Assembly (NCBI RefSeq): GCF_029227915.1
Contig: NC_079880.1
Coordinates: forward strand, 31,427,501-31,491,500
Source: Hydractinia symbiolongicarpus
Lineage: Eukaryota; Cnidaria; Hydrozoa; Anthoathecata; Hydractiniidae
DNA: 64,000 nt
Direction: 5' to 3'
Position 1 is the stretch's first letter; every line of letters begins with the position of its first letter. The translations under genes and the position numbers were made by a program. The notes below the pieces were generated by a model, which searched no databases, had not been told where the DNA came from, and saw only the letters and a list, made by a program, of their open reading frames with translations. Positions 1 through 25,350 of the stretch are shown here, piece by piece.

Positions 1-1735
1 GTTTTTAGCAACGGATGCTAGTTATTCAAAGTTGTAACAGTTTTCGTGTTCACAGAAGCATACTTGGCATATTGTCTGGATTAATTATTTTTCTTGTCTC
101 TGTCTTTATACGAGCCAACGTTACATCGAACAGACAGGTTCGTTCACGCCATTTCTTGGTAACATCCTCCGTAAAGTCATTTTTTTCCTTTCGCCATTTT
201 CTCTTGTTTTTCTCTTGCTTGTTTTTACTGTAGCTATCTTGTTTTTAACTGTATTTAGCTTAATAGTCTGAAAGTGATACATGACCTCAAACGTTTAAAA
301 CAATAAATTTACAAAATTTTAATAGAGAAGGATCATCCGTTTAATCGAAAAAGATGAACACGTTTTGAAATGAAAGATAGGTCAAATTCAACAGGTCAAA
401 AAGTTTCTTTTTTTGAATTACACGATACGTTTAGCCCTATATGACTCATTCGTCAGATGTAAACCTTCCATTTAAACGGATCGTGTATTATAAGCTGAAG
501 AACAAGTGTATTTGTCGTGGCGAACTTGGACATCACCTGCACTGTTTTGAATAGTGAACCTATGGTCAAATTTTTGACAATAACTGGAAAAAAGAAAACA
601 AAATCTCGAGGATTATTTTAATTGATTAAGAATAATTTTTTGTTGTTGCATATTTCAAGAAAATGTTTATTTTGGCAGAAAAAAAACTTGCAAATAAATA
701 TTGCAGAGTAGTTAGCAACCTTTTTAACTTTGTCATGACAATAGTTCAACAAGAGAATTCAACAAATTTAAACTAATTTAACAAACTGCGCAAATAATCG
801 AGATATTATGTAGGTGTTAAAGGCTGGAAAAAAGAGAAGGAAAACCTCCAGAATTATTTTAATTGGTGAAGAATGAAAAAATGGATATTGTTCTTGTAAG
901 ACTTTTTGCGTTTTGAGAATTTGGTAAGTAATAATAAACTTTTCGCGTTTTAAGAAATTTACAACTTTGCGGAAAAAATGTTTGTTTTTTTTTCATTTGA
1001 AATTTAAACTTTTGCAAAAAGGGGAAAAAACGCTATTAAAGTCTGATGAGCGCGTCGGATGACTGCTCTGATACTAGTTTTGGGTAGCCACATAACCTCT
1101 AACACCCAATGACCTCTCCACAATTCCGATTAAGAAAGAAGTATGAGAGAATACACAAAATATTTCCAAAATACCAGTCATCATCTCGTTCTATACAATA
1201 TACATAAAAATGCACTATCATTTATTGGCAAAATTTACAAAGATTGTGTAAACTTAGTTACAATCGAAAGAATTGTTGCCATGGAGATTGTGACTACGTT
1301 AGTCGTGGACACGAGCACGAAGGCGCAGTTTACTCATGAAAAAATTCAACAAGAAACAAAACGTAGTAAAAAATAGTTGCAAAATGCCATTCATGTATAT
1401 ATTATTGATTAATAAGCATTTTTTAAAGTAACAAAAAAGATTGAAAAAAATTGAAAACACTGTTGAAATCAGCTTGTCCATACATAAAATTTTAAAATCA
1501 GGACAGGAGTTTGTCATTACGATTGAAATAAATATACCGTTCAAATTTTTAGTTTTACGGATGAATTTTTTTTCTCCTTTGAATTTCTATCCTGGTTAAA
1601 CATCTACGCAATTTAAAAATAGTACTAAAAATAAAATAACGCATCGCTGACTCTAATTTGTTGTGTGACGAAAGTTTTTTTAACTGCAGAGTAAATAATA
1701 AGTCATTATAAAGCATGATTTGTTAATGGAGGTCT
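1..1735. other. 3' flank of lipin, no gene recognised
   Basis: AT-rich sequence downstream of the lipin stop codon on the minus strand. It presumably includes the lipin 3' UTR. Only short open frames are present, without recognisable protein similarity or splice-consistent exons. No repeat family was recognised. Confidence 0.4.
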
Positions 1736-13981
<12,246 letters not shown>

Positions 13982-14871
13982 TTCCAATAACAATCGTCAT
14001 TGGCAATAATGTTGTAATTAACTATAATGTACAATTAAGTAATTTAGTTAGGCATTAAGACAGTGTGAATGAATGAATGAATGGTTTCTACACCTACAAT
14101 GACATCTTTGTTATTCTCCATTGTAAGCACCTCACACATTGATTATTGATAATTATCTTTTCTCTGTTGTTATTGTATAGATTCACTTTTATTTTATTTT
14201 TTTAATTATTAAAAGTATATAAACTAATCATAAAAAAAAAATTAACCTAAATATGATTGTAAAGTTGTTCAAGAACTAAAAAATCTTGCAGCAAATCAGT
14301 ATTCTCTTTCGAAATAAATTTTATGACTATATTACACTACCTGATTAACCATAGATTTATATTAAAAATCAAACAGTGTGAAATTCATATGACTTTTGGC
14401 TGTCATAATTACTGTTGTTATTATAAAGTTTCTATGATAAAATTGAACAATAAGTACGTTGTATGAGTATTACCACACCTATACCTGTTATTGACATCAG
14501 GTGTCTGTTTTGCCTCATATGATATCATAGTGTTTGAGTATAAATATCTACACATTGATTATCTAATTTCTATCAAGAAATGTGAAGGTTAAAGACTCTA
14601 CCCACCCTCCCCATTATTGTTGGCAGAACTCTGATTTTGTTAAATTTTTTTATGTGATGTCATATGAGAAAACCCCTTTGTAGCTGTATCTGGGAGCACT
14701 GTAGGCAATGCATTTTCCATTAATCGCTTATTATTATTAATTTTGTTGCAACTATCATTATTGAAATAGGTGATACAAAACATGGATAATAAAAATTGGA
14801 TTTACAATTTTAACATTTTCTTTATAGAAAGGTTAACAAAGAAGATATTTTGATTTGCAAACTGTGATTAG
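13982..14871. other. Region upstream of the lipin start codon
   Basis: AT-rich DNA 5' of the lipin initiation codon. The promoter and any untranslated exon probably lie here or beyond, but no TATA box or other core element could be assigned. A few ATGA repeats occur near 14070. No coding region is supported. Confidence 0.3.
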
Positions 14872-16175
14872 CAGTCTTGGTCATAAATGGTGTGCGATCG
14901 CACACGCACAGCTCCGCACACGCCATGTGAAATTCGGGCGTGCTCTTTATCACACGCCTTGTTCTACTTTGTACACACGCCAAGCAGAACTGAGCTTTTT
15001 CAGAGTAATCCCTTACACAAACTTTACCCAATACATAATTGTTCTTCCGTGTTAAAATGTATCTCTAAAATGTATTTTGTATTAAATACCCACCTTCATT
15101 AAAACTGCTGACGTGAGATACATTTCAAATGTTTTGCGTCGGCATTGCATCAACAATATTTTTTTTGTTTTTCAGCTGGCAAAAAATTTCGTCATTAACC
15201 TTGTATTGATCTCCTTAAGACGATGACAAATGGAGATGAAGTACAAGTCCTATTGACCTACCTTCCCGATGGTGTACTTCTTAAGTTAATAGTTCTGTCC
15301 CAACTAGCTCTCTATGTTTTAAGATAAACTGATTGGGAAGTAAGTTCTACACGTGCTATTTACGAACTGAAGGTCAGGGCATCATTAAGTTGAATATCGC
15401 AGAAGTCACCGGTGACATGCTTCAAAAATGGCTGTCAATGGCACAGTTCAATGCAAAGCAAAACTGTACAGGAGACCCAATTGTTAGAGTCTTCGCAGAA
15501 CATCTCTTCTCACAAAACCGAGGGCAGGGCTGACTTTATTGCCTGCTGTGTCGTTTGGGGGACAGAACTTCTGGACTTCTTTTTAATACGATATACATTT
15601 TTTTCGATTATTATTACTAAAAACATTTGATTTCTCTTTTCCCTTTTAAAAAGATTTTTTAAACTTTATTGAACATGTTTTTACTTTGGTATTATTACAT
15701 CACGAGAACATTCGTCCGAAAGCTGTATTAAGGTACAGGACACCTAACCTCTCCCATGTTCTGATTATATTTAACTTGCATGGGTGCGCACTCTTCTCGC
15801 AGTATTCTCTGTGACGATGAAGGTCGGACTGACTTGTAGCATGGTTCCAAATGGTCTTCCGTCTTTCGTTCGAGTCTCATTGTAATGCACCAGCCGAGCA
15901 TAAGAGTGTCAGCATGAAGGAAAGGGGCCAACTTTAATGTTCTCAATACCTTACATTCTTCATAATAACACCATTCATTTAAATTTCACAACAAAATTAC
16001 ATCAGCAATTTTTTTGCCAACTACTATGCTTCAAAAACTCTAGGCTGCCGCTCTCCTGAATGTAATAATTGCACGCCAAAATCATAAGTTAGGCGTGCGA
16101 TACTGATTGCACACCTGTATTAATGTAGGTGTACTTACCACCGCACATGGGCGCAAATATTCATGACCAAGACTG
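14872..16175. mobile_element. Putative TIR DNA transposon, degraded
   Basis: The outer ends CAGTCTTGGTCAT and ATGACCAAGACTG are perfect 13-bp inverted repeats 1.3 kb apart, and partial inverted similarity continues inward. The interior is less AT-rich than its surroundings in 15230-15540 and 15740-15950, suggesting decayed coding sequence. No transposase motif was recognised. A clean target-site duplication was not found, so the superfamily is undetermined; the CAG-type ends would fit hAT. Confidence 0.5.
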
Positions 16176-16862
16176 GAGTAGTGACCTCCTAATTGAAATC
16201 TTGTGAATATGACCAATTCTTAAAAAAATTGAAGAAATTCTACAGATTGTATCTATCGCTGGGAATACCATAAATGCTATTACTACTAATGCATGTAATG
16301 TGTATGCCATTGCATAATATGTTAGGATATTAAATTATGATTATACATAAACTGGTTTATTCTGATGTTATTATTTCCTATTTTGTGCTTTCCACTGTAA
16401 GCTCAGATAAAGTTAAACAAGATGTATGATATACGTAAACAACATCGCAAATAAAGTTTACAAAAATCTGTCTATCAGATTGGGATTTCTGTTATGAATT
16501 TACACACAACATATTTTGCTATTCAGATAGGCAATAATATTTGTTACACACTATGCCGTTATATTTCAAAATTGATTTGAGATCCTCTTGAACGTAAAGT
16601 TCCTCGAAAGTGAAGCCCGGAAGAGGAACGCAGAAAGTTGATGGTCAATAAGTCTTCGCTTCTTTTTTACGTAATTTTGTGGAAATTTTATTTTTTGCAG
16701 ACTACTTCCCAGGAATTTGAGGAGACCTTGATTCTACCTACATTCACTTTTGTAAACTTTGGTGGAAACACCTTTACTTTACCAGTTAGTTAAATAATGC
16801 TTTTGAACACTTATCTTATCTTTTTAAAAAATAAGATTAATAACAGCAAAAAAAAAAAGTAA

Positions 16863-16935
16863 TAATAGTTACAAGATGAGATTCGAACACACTACTACTC
16901 CCGTTTCGGTGCTCAGAGAGGCAAAAATTTCCATT
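16863..16935 (-). repeat. Possible tRNA-derived SINE remnant
   Basis: On the minus strand this stretch contains GTGTTCGAATCTC, close to the tRNA B-box consensus GGTTCGAANCC. No convincing A box or cloverleaf remains. A truncated tRNA-type promoter is a guess from this single box. Confidence 0.3.
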
Positions 16936-18348
16936 CTTGTGGCACACATTTGCGTTTTAATACAAGCTCACGAGCTTGTAATAATATAATTTACAATACC
17001 TTTATAATAATAATAAAAAAAAATTAAAAAAAGACATTACTCTTGTTTTGCTTTGGTAATTTCTTTTTGGTGGAATTTTTGTATAACACTATTAAAAACA
17101 AATTGTGATGAGCACATTTTGGTGTGCAGTAATTTGAATGAAATTTTCCAGATTAGCAGTGTCACTCCCCCAAAGGATAGACATTCATTTAAACTAATGA
17201 GTGCATTTTCTGAATGGAATTGGAATTATATTTTTAGTGTGGATTATCTGACACATATTTATTAAGATTTAGTTTGACAAAGAACTGTAATGGTTAAAGA
17301 CCCTGCCCACCCTGTCAGATTTAATTGCAGCCAATGTTTCAAAACTAAAAAGGTTTGCTTTCAATATTATTTTAGGTGGTAATTCACAGTACTTTGGTTA
17401 CTACTGGAGGCACATTCTATCTGTTATGTCCTCCGTTGATTAACTTTCAGGCCTTCGTAAATTGCAAGCATGATGACAAGTGTGATGATGACATGGCAAT
17501 CTAATGGTGTACACAAAATAAAATGTTCTCCAATATTTGATTTAGACAAGCATAACAATTTTAAATTTATTAGTGAAAAAAATTTAAATCAGTTAGTACC
17601 ACTTGATGGATTTGAGGCAATCTGATCTGAGAGAAAAGGGCATAAACCTACTGCCCAAAAACTGGTGTATCAGTAGAGACATTTAAAAGGCATCTTGATG
17701 AGCATATCAGTCAGGTTGATGATGCTTCTCAATGTGTAATGAAAGTTGTAGAAGATGCAATAATGACATTGTTACTGCTTTAACCTGTCACAAAAAAGAA
17801 ATAATCCTAGATGCCAGGCATCTCTCTTGAGCCTACTATAAACAAGTAATATAAGATCACAAAGGTATCACAAGATAAGGTAAGTCATTCTAAAAATTCA
17901 CGAATGTGACTGGAGTATGTTGCATGGGTGTATTACTTGCTGCAGTCCTGCCTTAATCAAATTCACTGAGTTGATCATACTTTACAAGTGAGAAAAAAGT
18001 CCCAAATACAAGGTGGGAAAACAATCACAATGTTTTTGTGGCCCTTTTCTAACTTTTATTGAGGCTTGTAATCAAAATACTTCTTATACTTTGCTGTGGG
18101 GGGAATGTATTTTTTTGAAAAGTTTAATTATGTATATATTTTGTAAATTTAAAAAAAAGTTGACAGTCAGTTACCTAAGGAGATATATTGGTTCTGGGGA
18201 TAAAATACAGACCAGATTTGAAAAAACTATTATTTAACTATATTATTTTTTTACCTGGAACATATATGAATGTCATATTCTAAACATGCTGAACCATCTC
18301 AAAATTTGTACATTTTTTTCCGCATCATTATACAAACATTATGAGCTA
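16936..18348. other. No recognisable gene
   Basis: AT-rich sequence with short open frames (for example 17053-17265 and 18013-18237) that show no family similarity or splice-consistent partners. A stretch near 17600-17780 has coding-like composition but is broken by stops in all frames, so a decayed retroelement fragment is possible but unproven. Confidence 0.3.
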
Positions 18349-19080
18349 CAGTACAGTCTGAATGTAATCTACCGCGTACACGCTAATATAACACCTTTGC
18401 GTGGCGGACGGCAGTCGTTTGTCTTTTGTTATAATTAAATCTCTTAAGAGTTTTGCGAGTTTATATTTGCGTGTTAAAAAACAATGTGCTTGTGAAGAAA
18501 TATTGGAGCAATTATATTTCTTCTAATAACGAGATGCATTGTGTAAATGTATTGATAAGCTATTCCCTTAAGTATTAGCGTGAAGTAATTAAATAATAAA
18601 AATCTTTCGCAAAGTTTTATAATACATTGCGCGAGAATGTATTGTTGATTTTATTACTTAAAAGAATTCCAGCGCGTTTAATTCAAGAAACATACGAGAA
18701 GCATTGTTCACAACTATTAAATGCCGCTTTTTGTTTTTAAACTTTTAAAATGCAATCTAAAAAACATTTCTATCGCCGCTTTTCGTTTATAAACTTAAAA
18801 TGCGATCTAAAAAACATAACTATCGCGGCTTTTCGTTTTTAAACTTTTAAAATGCGATCTAAAAAAAACTTAATTACTACAATTCAAATTTTCGAAAGAG
18901 TTTGCGCAAAATGGATTGCTAAAATTGATCTTGCAACCTATTGTGATTAAACAATTGATCGCGTGGGGTCATTGTTTATCAGCGAGCCAATTATTTTCTT
19001 ATAAAAACAAAAGCTATTGTTCTGTGTAAACTATTCATGCAAGTTTCGCGTCCGCTGTAGATTACATTCAGACTGTACTG
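18349..19080. mobile_element. MITE with TA target-site duplication
   Basis: The ends CAGTACAGTCTGAATG and CATTCAGACTGTACTG form inverted repeats of about 24 bp (extending through TAATCTAC/GTAGATTA). TA lies on both outer sides (18347-18348 and 19081-19082). It has no coding capacity. Three tandem units of about 60 bp occur inside (about 18718-18868). The features fit a Tc1/mariner-type MITE. A diverged terminus with similar sequence appears at about 20590-20640. Confidence 0.8.
18718..18868. repeat. Three tandem ~60-bp units inside the MITE
   Basis: Three consecutive units contain CGCTTTTCGTTTTTAAACTT followed by AAATGCGATCTAAAAAA-type sequence, diverging by small indels. Internal tandem arrays are common in non-autonomous elements and vary in copy number. 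Confidence 0.75.
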
Positions 19081-20124
19081 TATTTCCTTTCGTTAAACAA
19101 AAGCTATACAAATTGCTTTGCTTCAAATAAAAATTTGTTCATAGAAAAATTTAAAACAATGTTCATGCAAACTTGATATATATATATACTGATATATACG
19201 AACTGAAAAAAGTTTTTTATTATAAAAAAAAACTACTACCATCTAAAGATAAAACAAACTTCAAAAGTACTGGCGTAATTACACATAATTATTTCAATAT
19301 GAAGGCATAAAACAAAAGATTTAAACAAAGTATAGTTATCCGATTTGTTTTGAATACATTTTGAAGTTTTTAGAACAGAACATAACGTTGTTTAAACTTC
19401 ATACGATCGTGTTTAATGGTTTAAATTCGTTTAAAATTTAATTTAATTTTTTAGAAGTTTGATATCTATTAGCCCATCAGACAAATCTAGTAGTTTTGCC
19501 AATTTTTTTATCGACAAAAGAATTCTGTTCAAGAAAACGAATTCGACAAATTCAACTCATTTAAACAAAATGGCATTTCGTAAAAAATACAATCACAGCA
19601 TGACAAAAAAGTATACACCAAGCAAAAGCTAAAAATATACTTCGTTAAAAATTACCTTTAATGAAAGACTTTCTTTTTTAAAAGAAAAATACTATACTGG
19701 TTATAGAAATGATCATTGGACACACGATCCTTCATGGAGATAATAATACTAGCGTGGTGGTGACGATAGAATGTTTGAGTGTTTGTTATACATGAAGACC
19801 ATGATTTTATCGTGGTTCATATGCACCATGCTTGTTATATGAACATGATGTTAATAAACCTTTTCACAGTACTGTACATATAACTTCACTAATCTAAAGT
19901 CACAGTTAAGCTCAAAATCTTTACGTTGGAGAGTGCAATTCTATTAATGACAACTTTACAAACAAGTTCTCGTTTTTCAAGAAAACAATAACTTTTCTTA
20001 ACCAAGCAACAATAACTTTTCTTAACCAAGTTCTTAACCAATCAGTGCGAAAAATTTAACCATTACCATATGATAACCAGCAGTATTACAAACGTATTTA
20101 ACCATCATATAGTGGATGATATGA

Positions 20125-20147
20125 TCTATATTATAATGCCCATATAC

Positions 20148-20182
<35 letters not shown>

Positions 20183-20213
20183 ACGCAAAATGGTAGCTTA
20201 GCTGCGACGGGCG
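20125..20213 (+). mobile_element. Helitron-like element, copy B (3' truncated)
   Basis: Starts TCTATATTATAATGCCC after an A, has about 9 GTCT units (20148-20182), then the conserved body CACGCAAAATGGTAGCTTAG. After GCTGCGACGGGCGAAC the similarity is lost, and the terminal hairpin and CTAG are missing. The body also lacks the segment between GCTGCG and GACGGGCGAAC present in copy C, so an internal deletion accompanies the truncation. Confidence 0.72.
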
Positions 20214-20867
20214 AACAATAACGCGTATCATGATTTTTCTTAGTCTTTTCAGATTGGTGTGACGATTACTTATGCAAGTCACAGTTTTCCAAAAAAAGAT
20301 TGTTTTAAAGCAATGTATTTAATAAACAATGTATATATATATAGTTAAATCGTGTTCTGTAAGTATATACAAGATATTTTTTTCCTTCAAGATAAAAATT
20401 AAGACGGTAAATTTTATTTTTACATTTTTAATTAATTTTGTTTACAAATTTTATAGACTTCATAAGTATTTTCAACATCGTCAGACGCAGTTTATTTTTA
20501 TCTGAACAATAAATTTCAATGATCTTTTCAATTTCTCTCAGTGTTATTATTTTCTTTAAAAGATAATAGTCTATTATGAAAGTAATTATTTATGCAGGTT
20601 GCGCGTACGCGGAAGCTTACATTCGGACTATACTGAACACTCACTGTAAATAGTATAAAACACCACCACATCCAGTCAAACATTTATAACTAGCTATAAA
20701 AATTTATGTATGTTGAAACTATACTATAGGAATCACCACAAGCAGACGGTCTATCTTCATACATTATCCATTTCGTACAAATTGATCAACTTTGTAAAAG
20801 GGTTTAGTTTAATAAGAAACAATGAAGCAGCAAGAGGCATCTAGTCTACAATTATACAAAATTTAAA

Positions 20868-20930
20868 TATGGCAGCAGGCGTAGTAGTGGTCAGGGTTCG
20901 ATCCCCTCCATCAATGCTGAAGCAAAGCAC
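20868..20930 (+). repeat. tRNA-like B-box, probable SINE fragment
   Basis: Contains GGGTTCGATCCCC, a good match to the RNA polymerase III B box, preceded by an A-box-like GGCGTAGTAGTGG. No acceptor stem pairs across the segment and it is followed by a T/A run, so it is more likely a truncated tRNA-derived SINE than a tRNA gene. Confidence 0.4.
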
Positions 20931-21267
20931 AAAGGATTTTTTTTTAAAAAAGTTACAAGGAATAAATTAACTATATGGAGTATATACTTTTTGACAGAAT
21001 GTTGAATTTCTTAGACATCTACTAAAATTTAATTATATTTTAATTGTTATCTGCCTCCTTATTTCCTATATCTTGCCTTGTCCTTTGATTTTTGAACTAT
21101 AGCTATACCGATCTTGGAGTTATCTTTATGTCTAGATTTATCTACTTGAACTCCTACTTGTGTTGTATTTGCCCCAGTCCTGTCTTTGTATATACCTTGT
21201 CCATCCAATTGTGATGTCCTAAACCTTTTAAGCCACCATCAAAAATATGTTGTGTTGGCGTCCCGAA

Positions 21268-24200
21268 GATCATCATCATCACATCATCATTCCCGGCTTA
21301 ACGTCCGTTTTCCATGCTAGCATGGGTTGGACGGGGTATATTAATGACCCTCTTCCAATCTGATCTAAACTGTGTTAGATCTAAACTCAACTTCCTCTCT
21401 ATCAAGTCTGTCCTTATAACCTCCTGCCAAGTCTTTCTCGGTCTGCCTCTGGGCTTTGCCCCAGGAACTATCAAGTCTCTACACTTTCTTACCCAATTAT
21501 CCTCCTCCATTCTTTCCAAGTGCCCCAGCCAATTCAATCTTCTTATCTGGATAACATCTTTAATTCTACGGAGACTTAGCCTGCTTCTTAGCTCATCTAA
21601 ACTCTTTCTGTCTCTCAGACTGGCATTACACATCCTCCTAAACATTCTCATATCATTCCTTTCTAAACGGTCAAGATCTTCCTGCTTCACTGCCCATGTC
21701 TCACTACCGTACAACATAACACTTCTTACACAGGCCTCATACAACCTACCTTTTACCTCAATTGACAGGACTCTGCTAGTCAATAAAGGAAGTAACTCTC
21801 TAAACTATTTTCAAGCAGAACCTATCCTGCAAGTAACACTTCTTCCAACACCCCCTTCACTGCCCAACATATCACCTAAGTAACAGAAGTTCTTAACTAT
21901 CTCTAACGAGCCACTGTTGTACATCATTAAAGCTGAAAATACTTCATTCTCTATAATCTCACCTTTGCAACGCTTGCATACAAACTGTATGCCAGCTCTT
22001 AACCTTCCACTAATACTACTGCACTTCTTATGTACCCAATGCTTGCAAGTCTGACAAAAAATTGAGTTACTACCAACCCCTTTCCTGCAAACTCCACAAG
22101 GCCACTTTCCAACTACAAGGTCACACTTGGCTGCAATGCTACTTATCATGACTTTAGACTTTGCCGTGTTTACCTTCAGCCCTTTTTTCTTCTAGTCCTT
22201 TCTTCCACTTCTCAAACTTTTCAACTAATTCTTCCATCGACTCTGCTATGAGAACCAAATCATCTGCATACAATAACTCCCATGGGCAACCTGTTCTGAA
22301 CTCCATCGACAGCGCTTCTAAGACTAGAATAAACAACAAAGGACTAAGTACAGAACCCTGATGTACACCAACATTTACATTAAATTCATCACTAAGTGAA
22401 TCGTTAATCCTGACACGACTTCTAGCATTGCTGTACATAGACTGAACCATCGTAACTAGCCACTCATCCACACCTAATTTTCTCATAGCCCACCAAATAA
22501 CTTTACGTGGCACTCTATCAAAAGCTTTCTCTAAATCTACAAAGGCAAAATAGAGATTCTTTCTCTTTCCTAAATACTGTTCCTGAAGCTGTCTGAGTAA
22601 AAATATTGCATCTGTAGTGCCACGCCCTGGAACAAAACCAAACTGCATCTTATCTATATCAATTCTTTCTCTAAGTAACTTATCAATCACTCTTTCAATA
22701 ACTTTCATTACTTGATCAACCAACTTCAAACCTCTACAGTTACCCCTTTCTAATGCATCACCCTTGCCCTTGAAACAATTCACTATTACACTCAACTGCC
22801 ACTCACTCGGAATAGCACCATCCTTTATAATCTGGTTAGCAAGACTTGTAATAAGCTCAACTCCAATATATCCAGATGCTTTTACCATCTCTGCAACAAT
22901 ACCTGATACTCCTGCAGCCTTGCCAATCTTCATTTTCCTAATAGCCTCCACTACCCATTCTGTCTTGATCTGCATGGCTGGCCCTTCTACGACATCATCA
23001 TCAGACAAATTATTCTCGTCCCAATCAAACTCAGTGTTAAGCAACCTCTGATAATGATTCTTCCAAGCTACCCTTTTCTCCTCCTCTGTGCTAGCCAAAA
23101 CACCTTCATCATTACGTATACACTTCTCACCTACAATATCTTGATTAGTCTTCTTCATTTGCTTTGCTATCTTGAATACCTCATTGCGCTGGTCTTTCCT
23201 TCTTAACACATCTGCAAATCTGTTTCTCTCTGCTTCTGATTTTGCCTTATACACTGCTGTAAGAGCCCGACGCTTAGCTTCTAAGTAAATATTTTTACTA
23301 CCACCTGACTTCCACTCTTTCCAAAGTTTCCTCTTTTCCTTTATACACTGGTCAACCTCATTATTCCACCACCAGGTCTGTCTATGTCTAGCTGGTCCTT
23401 TCGTCCACCCACAGGTATCATCAGAAGCTTCTAGTAGACAATTCTTCAAAGTAGTCCAAGTACTTTCAACATTGTCACTATCACATTGACTATTGTAGGC
23501 TAACTGCTGAACTTTTGCACTAAATTGTCTTGCTACAATCTCTTCCTTCAGCTTCCAGACTTTTCGACGGGGCCTGTACTTTCTCTTGGCTTCTCTGACA
23601 CTCTTCAAGATAATATCACAAACCAGCAACCTATGCTGGGAAACACACTCTTCCCCCGATATAACTTTCACGTCCTTCACCACTTTCTTGTCTGACTTTC
23701 TAACCAAAAAGTAATCTATCTGTGTCTTACAACCACCTGACTCATATGTTATCAGCCTACTCTGTCTCTTACTGAATGATGTGTCGCAAACTACCATGTC
23801 CGTTGCCATTCCAAACTCAAGCAATCTCTCCCCTTCCTTATTTCTGCTCCCAAATCCATAGCCTCCATGCACACCTCTATAACCTTCAGATGACTTCCCA
23901 ACATGACCATTAAAGTCGCCGCCCACCATGACAAGTTCAGTGTCTCCAAACTTTGATGTGACTGCTATTAACTTATCATAAAACTTATCTTTATCTTCCT
24001 CACTGAGTCCACACTGTGGAGCATAAACTGACAGAAAAGTGACAATCCTATTACCTATCAAAAACTTTATCACTATAATACGACTATTAACACGCATAAC
24101 ATCTATTACTTTTTCTACCCACTTCTCTGCAACGAATATGCCAACTCCTCCATATCCATCACTATTACCAATCCAAAAAAGCTTATACCTTGCCCTCCTA

Positions 24201-24700
24201 CCTTCCACAAATCTCACTGAAGCTCCTCTCCACCTAACTTCCTGAACACAACACATATCAACAGATCTACGTTCTAACATTTCAACTACTTCACCCGCTC
24301 TATTTACACTAGCCATCCTCAACCTAGTGTTATCTACCTTGTGATGTGATAGCTGGCTAACGGTCTGACGATGCTCACATCTGACATCTGTCCTACCGTG
24401 CGCGACACCTTCACTCCTTAGAGTTCCAGCCCCGTTTACGCAGTTTGTCTGATTAACTATTCTTACGGCCATTAATAAAGAGTTTTGGCATTGTTTTACA
24501 GCTGGATGCCCTTCCTAGCGCCAACCGTTCACAGACCGGACTGGGTGTTTTTTAAAGTGACACCATCACTATGTGGCATTTCATGGGACTTCCACAATCG
24601 CCCCTTTAAACTAAGGTATGGTGGAGGACGTTCAACTTCTCTCTTGTCTCTTAAGGAGACCCTTCACCCCTAGACCCTTCACCCCAGCAAATCCAGCAAA
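21268..24700 (-). mobile_element. RTE-like non-LTR retrotransposon, near full length
   Basis: Minus-strand element ending in an (ATG)n tail at its 3' side (about 21268-21292). It encodes endonuclease, reverse transcriptase, a PHD-like finger and a C-terminal domain. The 5' side (24480-24700) includes a leader with GGCGCTAGGAAGGGCATCC, a sequence type seen upstream of RTE-like ORFs. The exact 5' end and target-site duplications were not resolved. A 5'-truncated, closely related copy is at 31333-32860 in the opposite orientation. Confidence 0.85.
21298..24472 (-). pseudogene. Non-LTR element ORF: endonuclease, RT, PHD-like finger
   Basis: The first open segment (22154-24472) has an apurinic-type endonuclease (VQEVRW, VGGDFNGHVG, QIDYFL, SQHRLL) and then a reverse transcriptase (FVDLEKAFDRVPR, HQGSVLSPLLF, LLYADDLVL). 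An extra base in an A run near 22190 shifts the frame, as shown against the second copy. The next segment (21811-22149) holds a C4HC3-type finger (CGVCRKG, CQTCKHWVHKKC, CKRC). Two stops (TGA and TAG) interrupt near 21805-21812. The last segment (21298-21783) has the C-terminal signature SETWAVK, RRLNWLGHLERM and PRKTWQEVI. The damage makes this copy inactive. Confidence 0.88.
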
Positions 24701-25350
24701 AAAAAGTCGGGCGGTCGGTTGGGCGTATTTTTTCCCGTGATTTTTAGATCGGAGCAAGCAAATTCGTTTCCAGGACCAAGACAGTATAGCGCCACTCGAC
24801 ATCGTTTGTAGACCATTTTTTGCCGCCCTGTAAACTGTCAGTAGCCACAGGAGTGCCCTAAAGGAATTAATTTTTACGGAAATTAATTTTTGCGAGTTTT
24901 TGTCAATTTTGCATAAATTAGTTCTGGTGAAAAAAAATTTTCTTTTTGAAAAATATCTTGCAAAATTTTTTCCCGGTTTTTTTCCGACTTACTGACTTGG
25001 GTTTTTATTACCAAAAGTGAGTCGGTCAGAGGACGCGAACACAACATATTTTTGATGACGGCCTTAGCTAGGTGATAGGTGATCACCTTTCAATAGGTTT
25101 TTTCAAATGCTACTGTACAACAATATTTCTTATTAAATCATACATGAAACTTATTTACTATTAATATCTTTGTTAAATTTTTTATTGTACGTACTAATCG
25201 CTGTAGTTCCCAATAAAAACACAAACTTGGAGTAGAAAATTTATTTCGATTTTGTAAGAATAAACTGAGGATAATTTGGCGGAATCGGGTGAGGATGCTA
25301 GGCTGGAGAGAAGATATTGTCTCAAGCTCACGTGCGTGTTCCCAATAAAT
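24701..25350. other. No recognisable gene
   Basis: Short interval between the non-LTR element and the hairpin array. It is AT-rich with no identified coding or repeat unit. Confidence 0.3.

Noticed and set aside
17590-17790. Possible retroelement C-terminal fragment (VETFKRHLDEHIS-like)
   Set aside because: Too short and broken by stops; similarity is not convincing by eye.
21314-21883. 189-codon plus-strand open frame
   Set aside because: Antisense shadow of the non-LTR retrotransposon C-terminal region; its composition follows the opposite strand.
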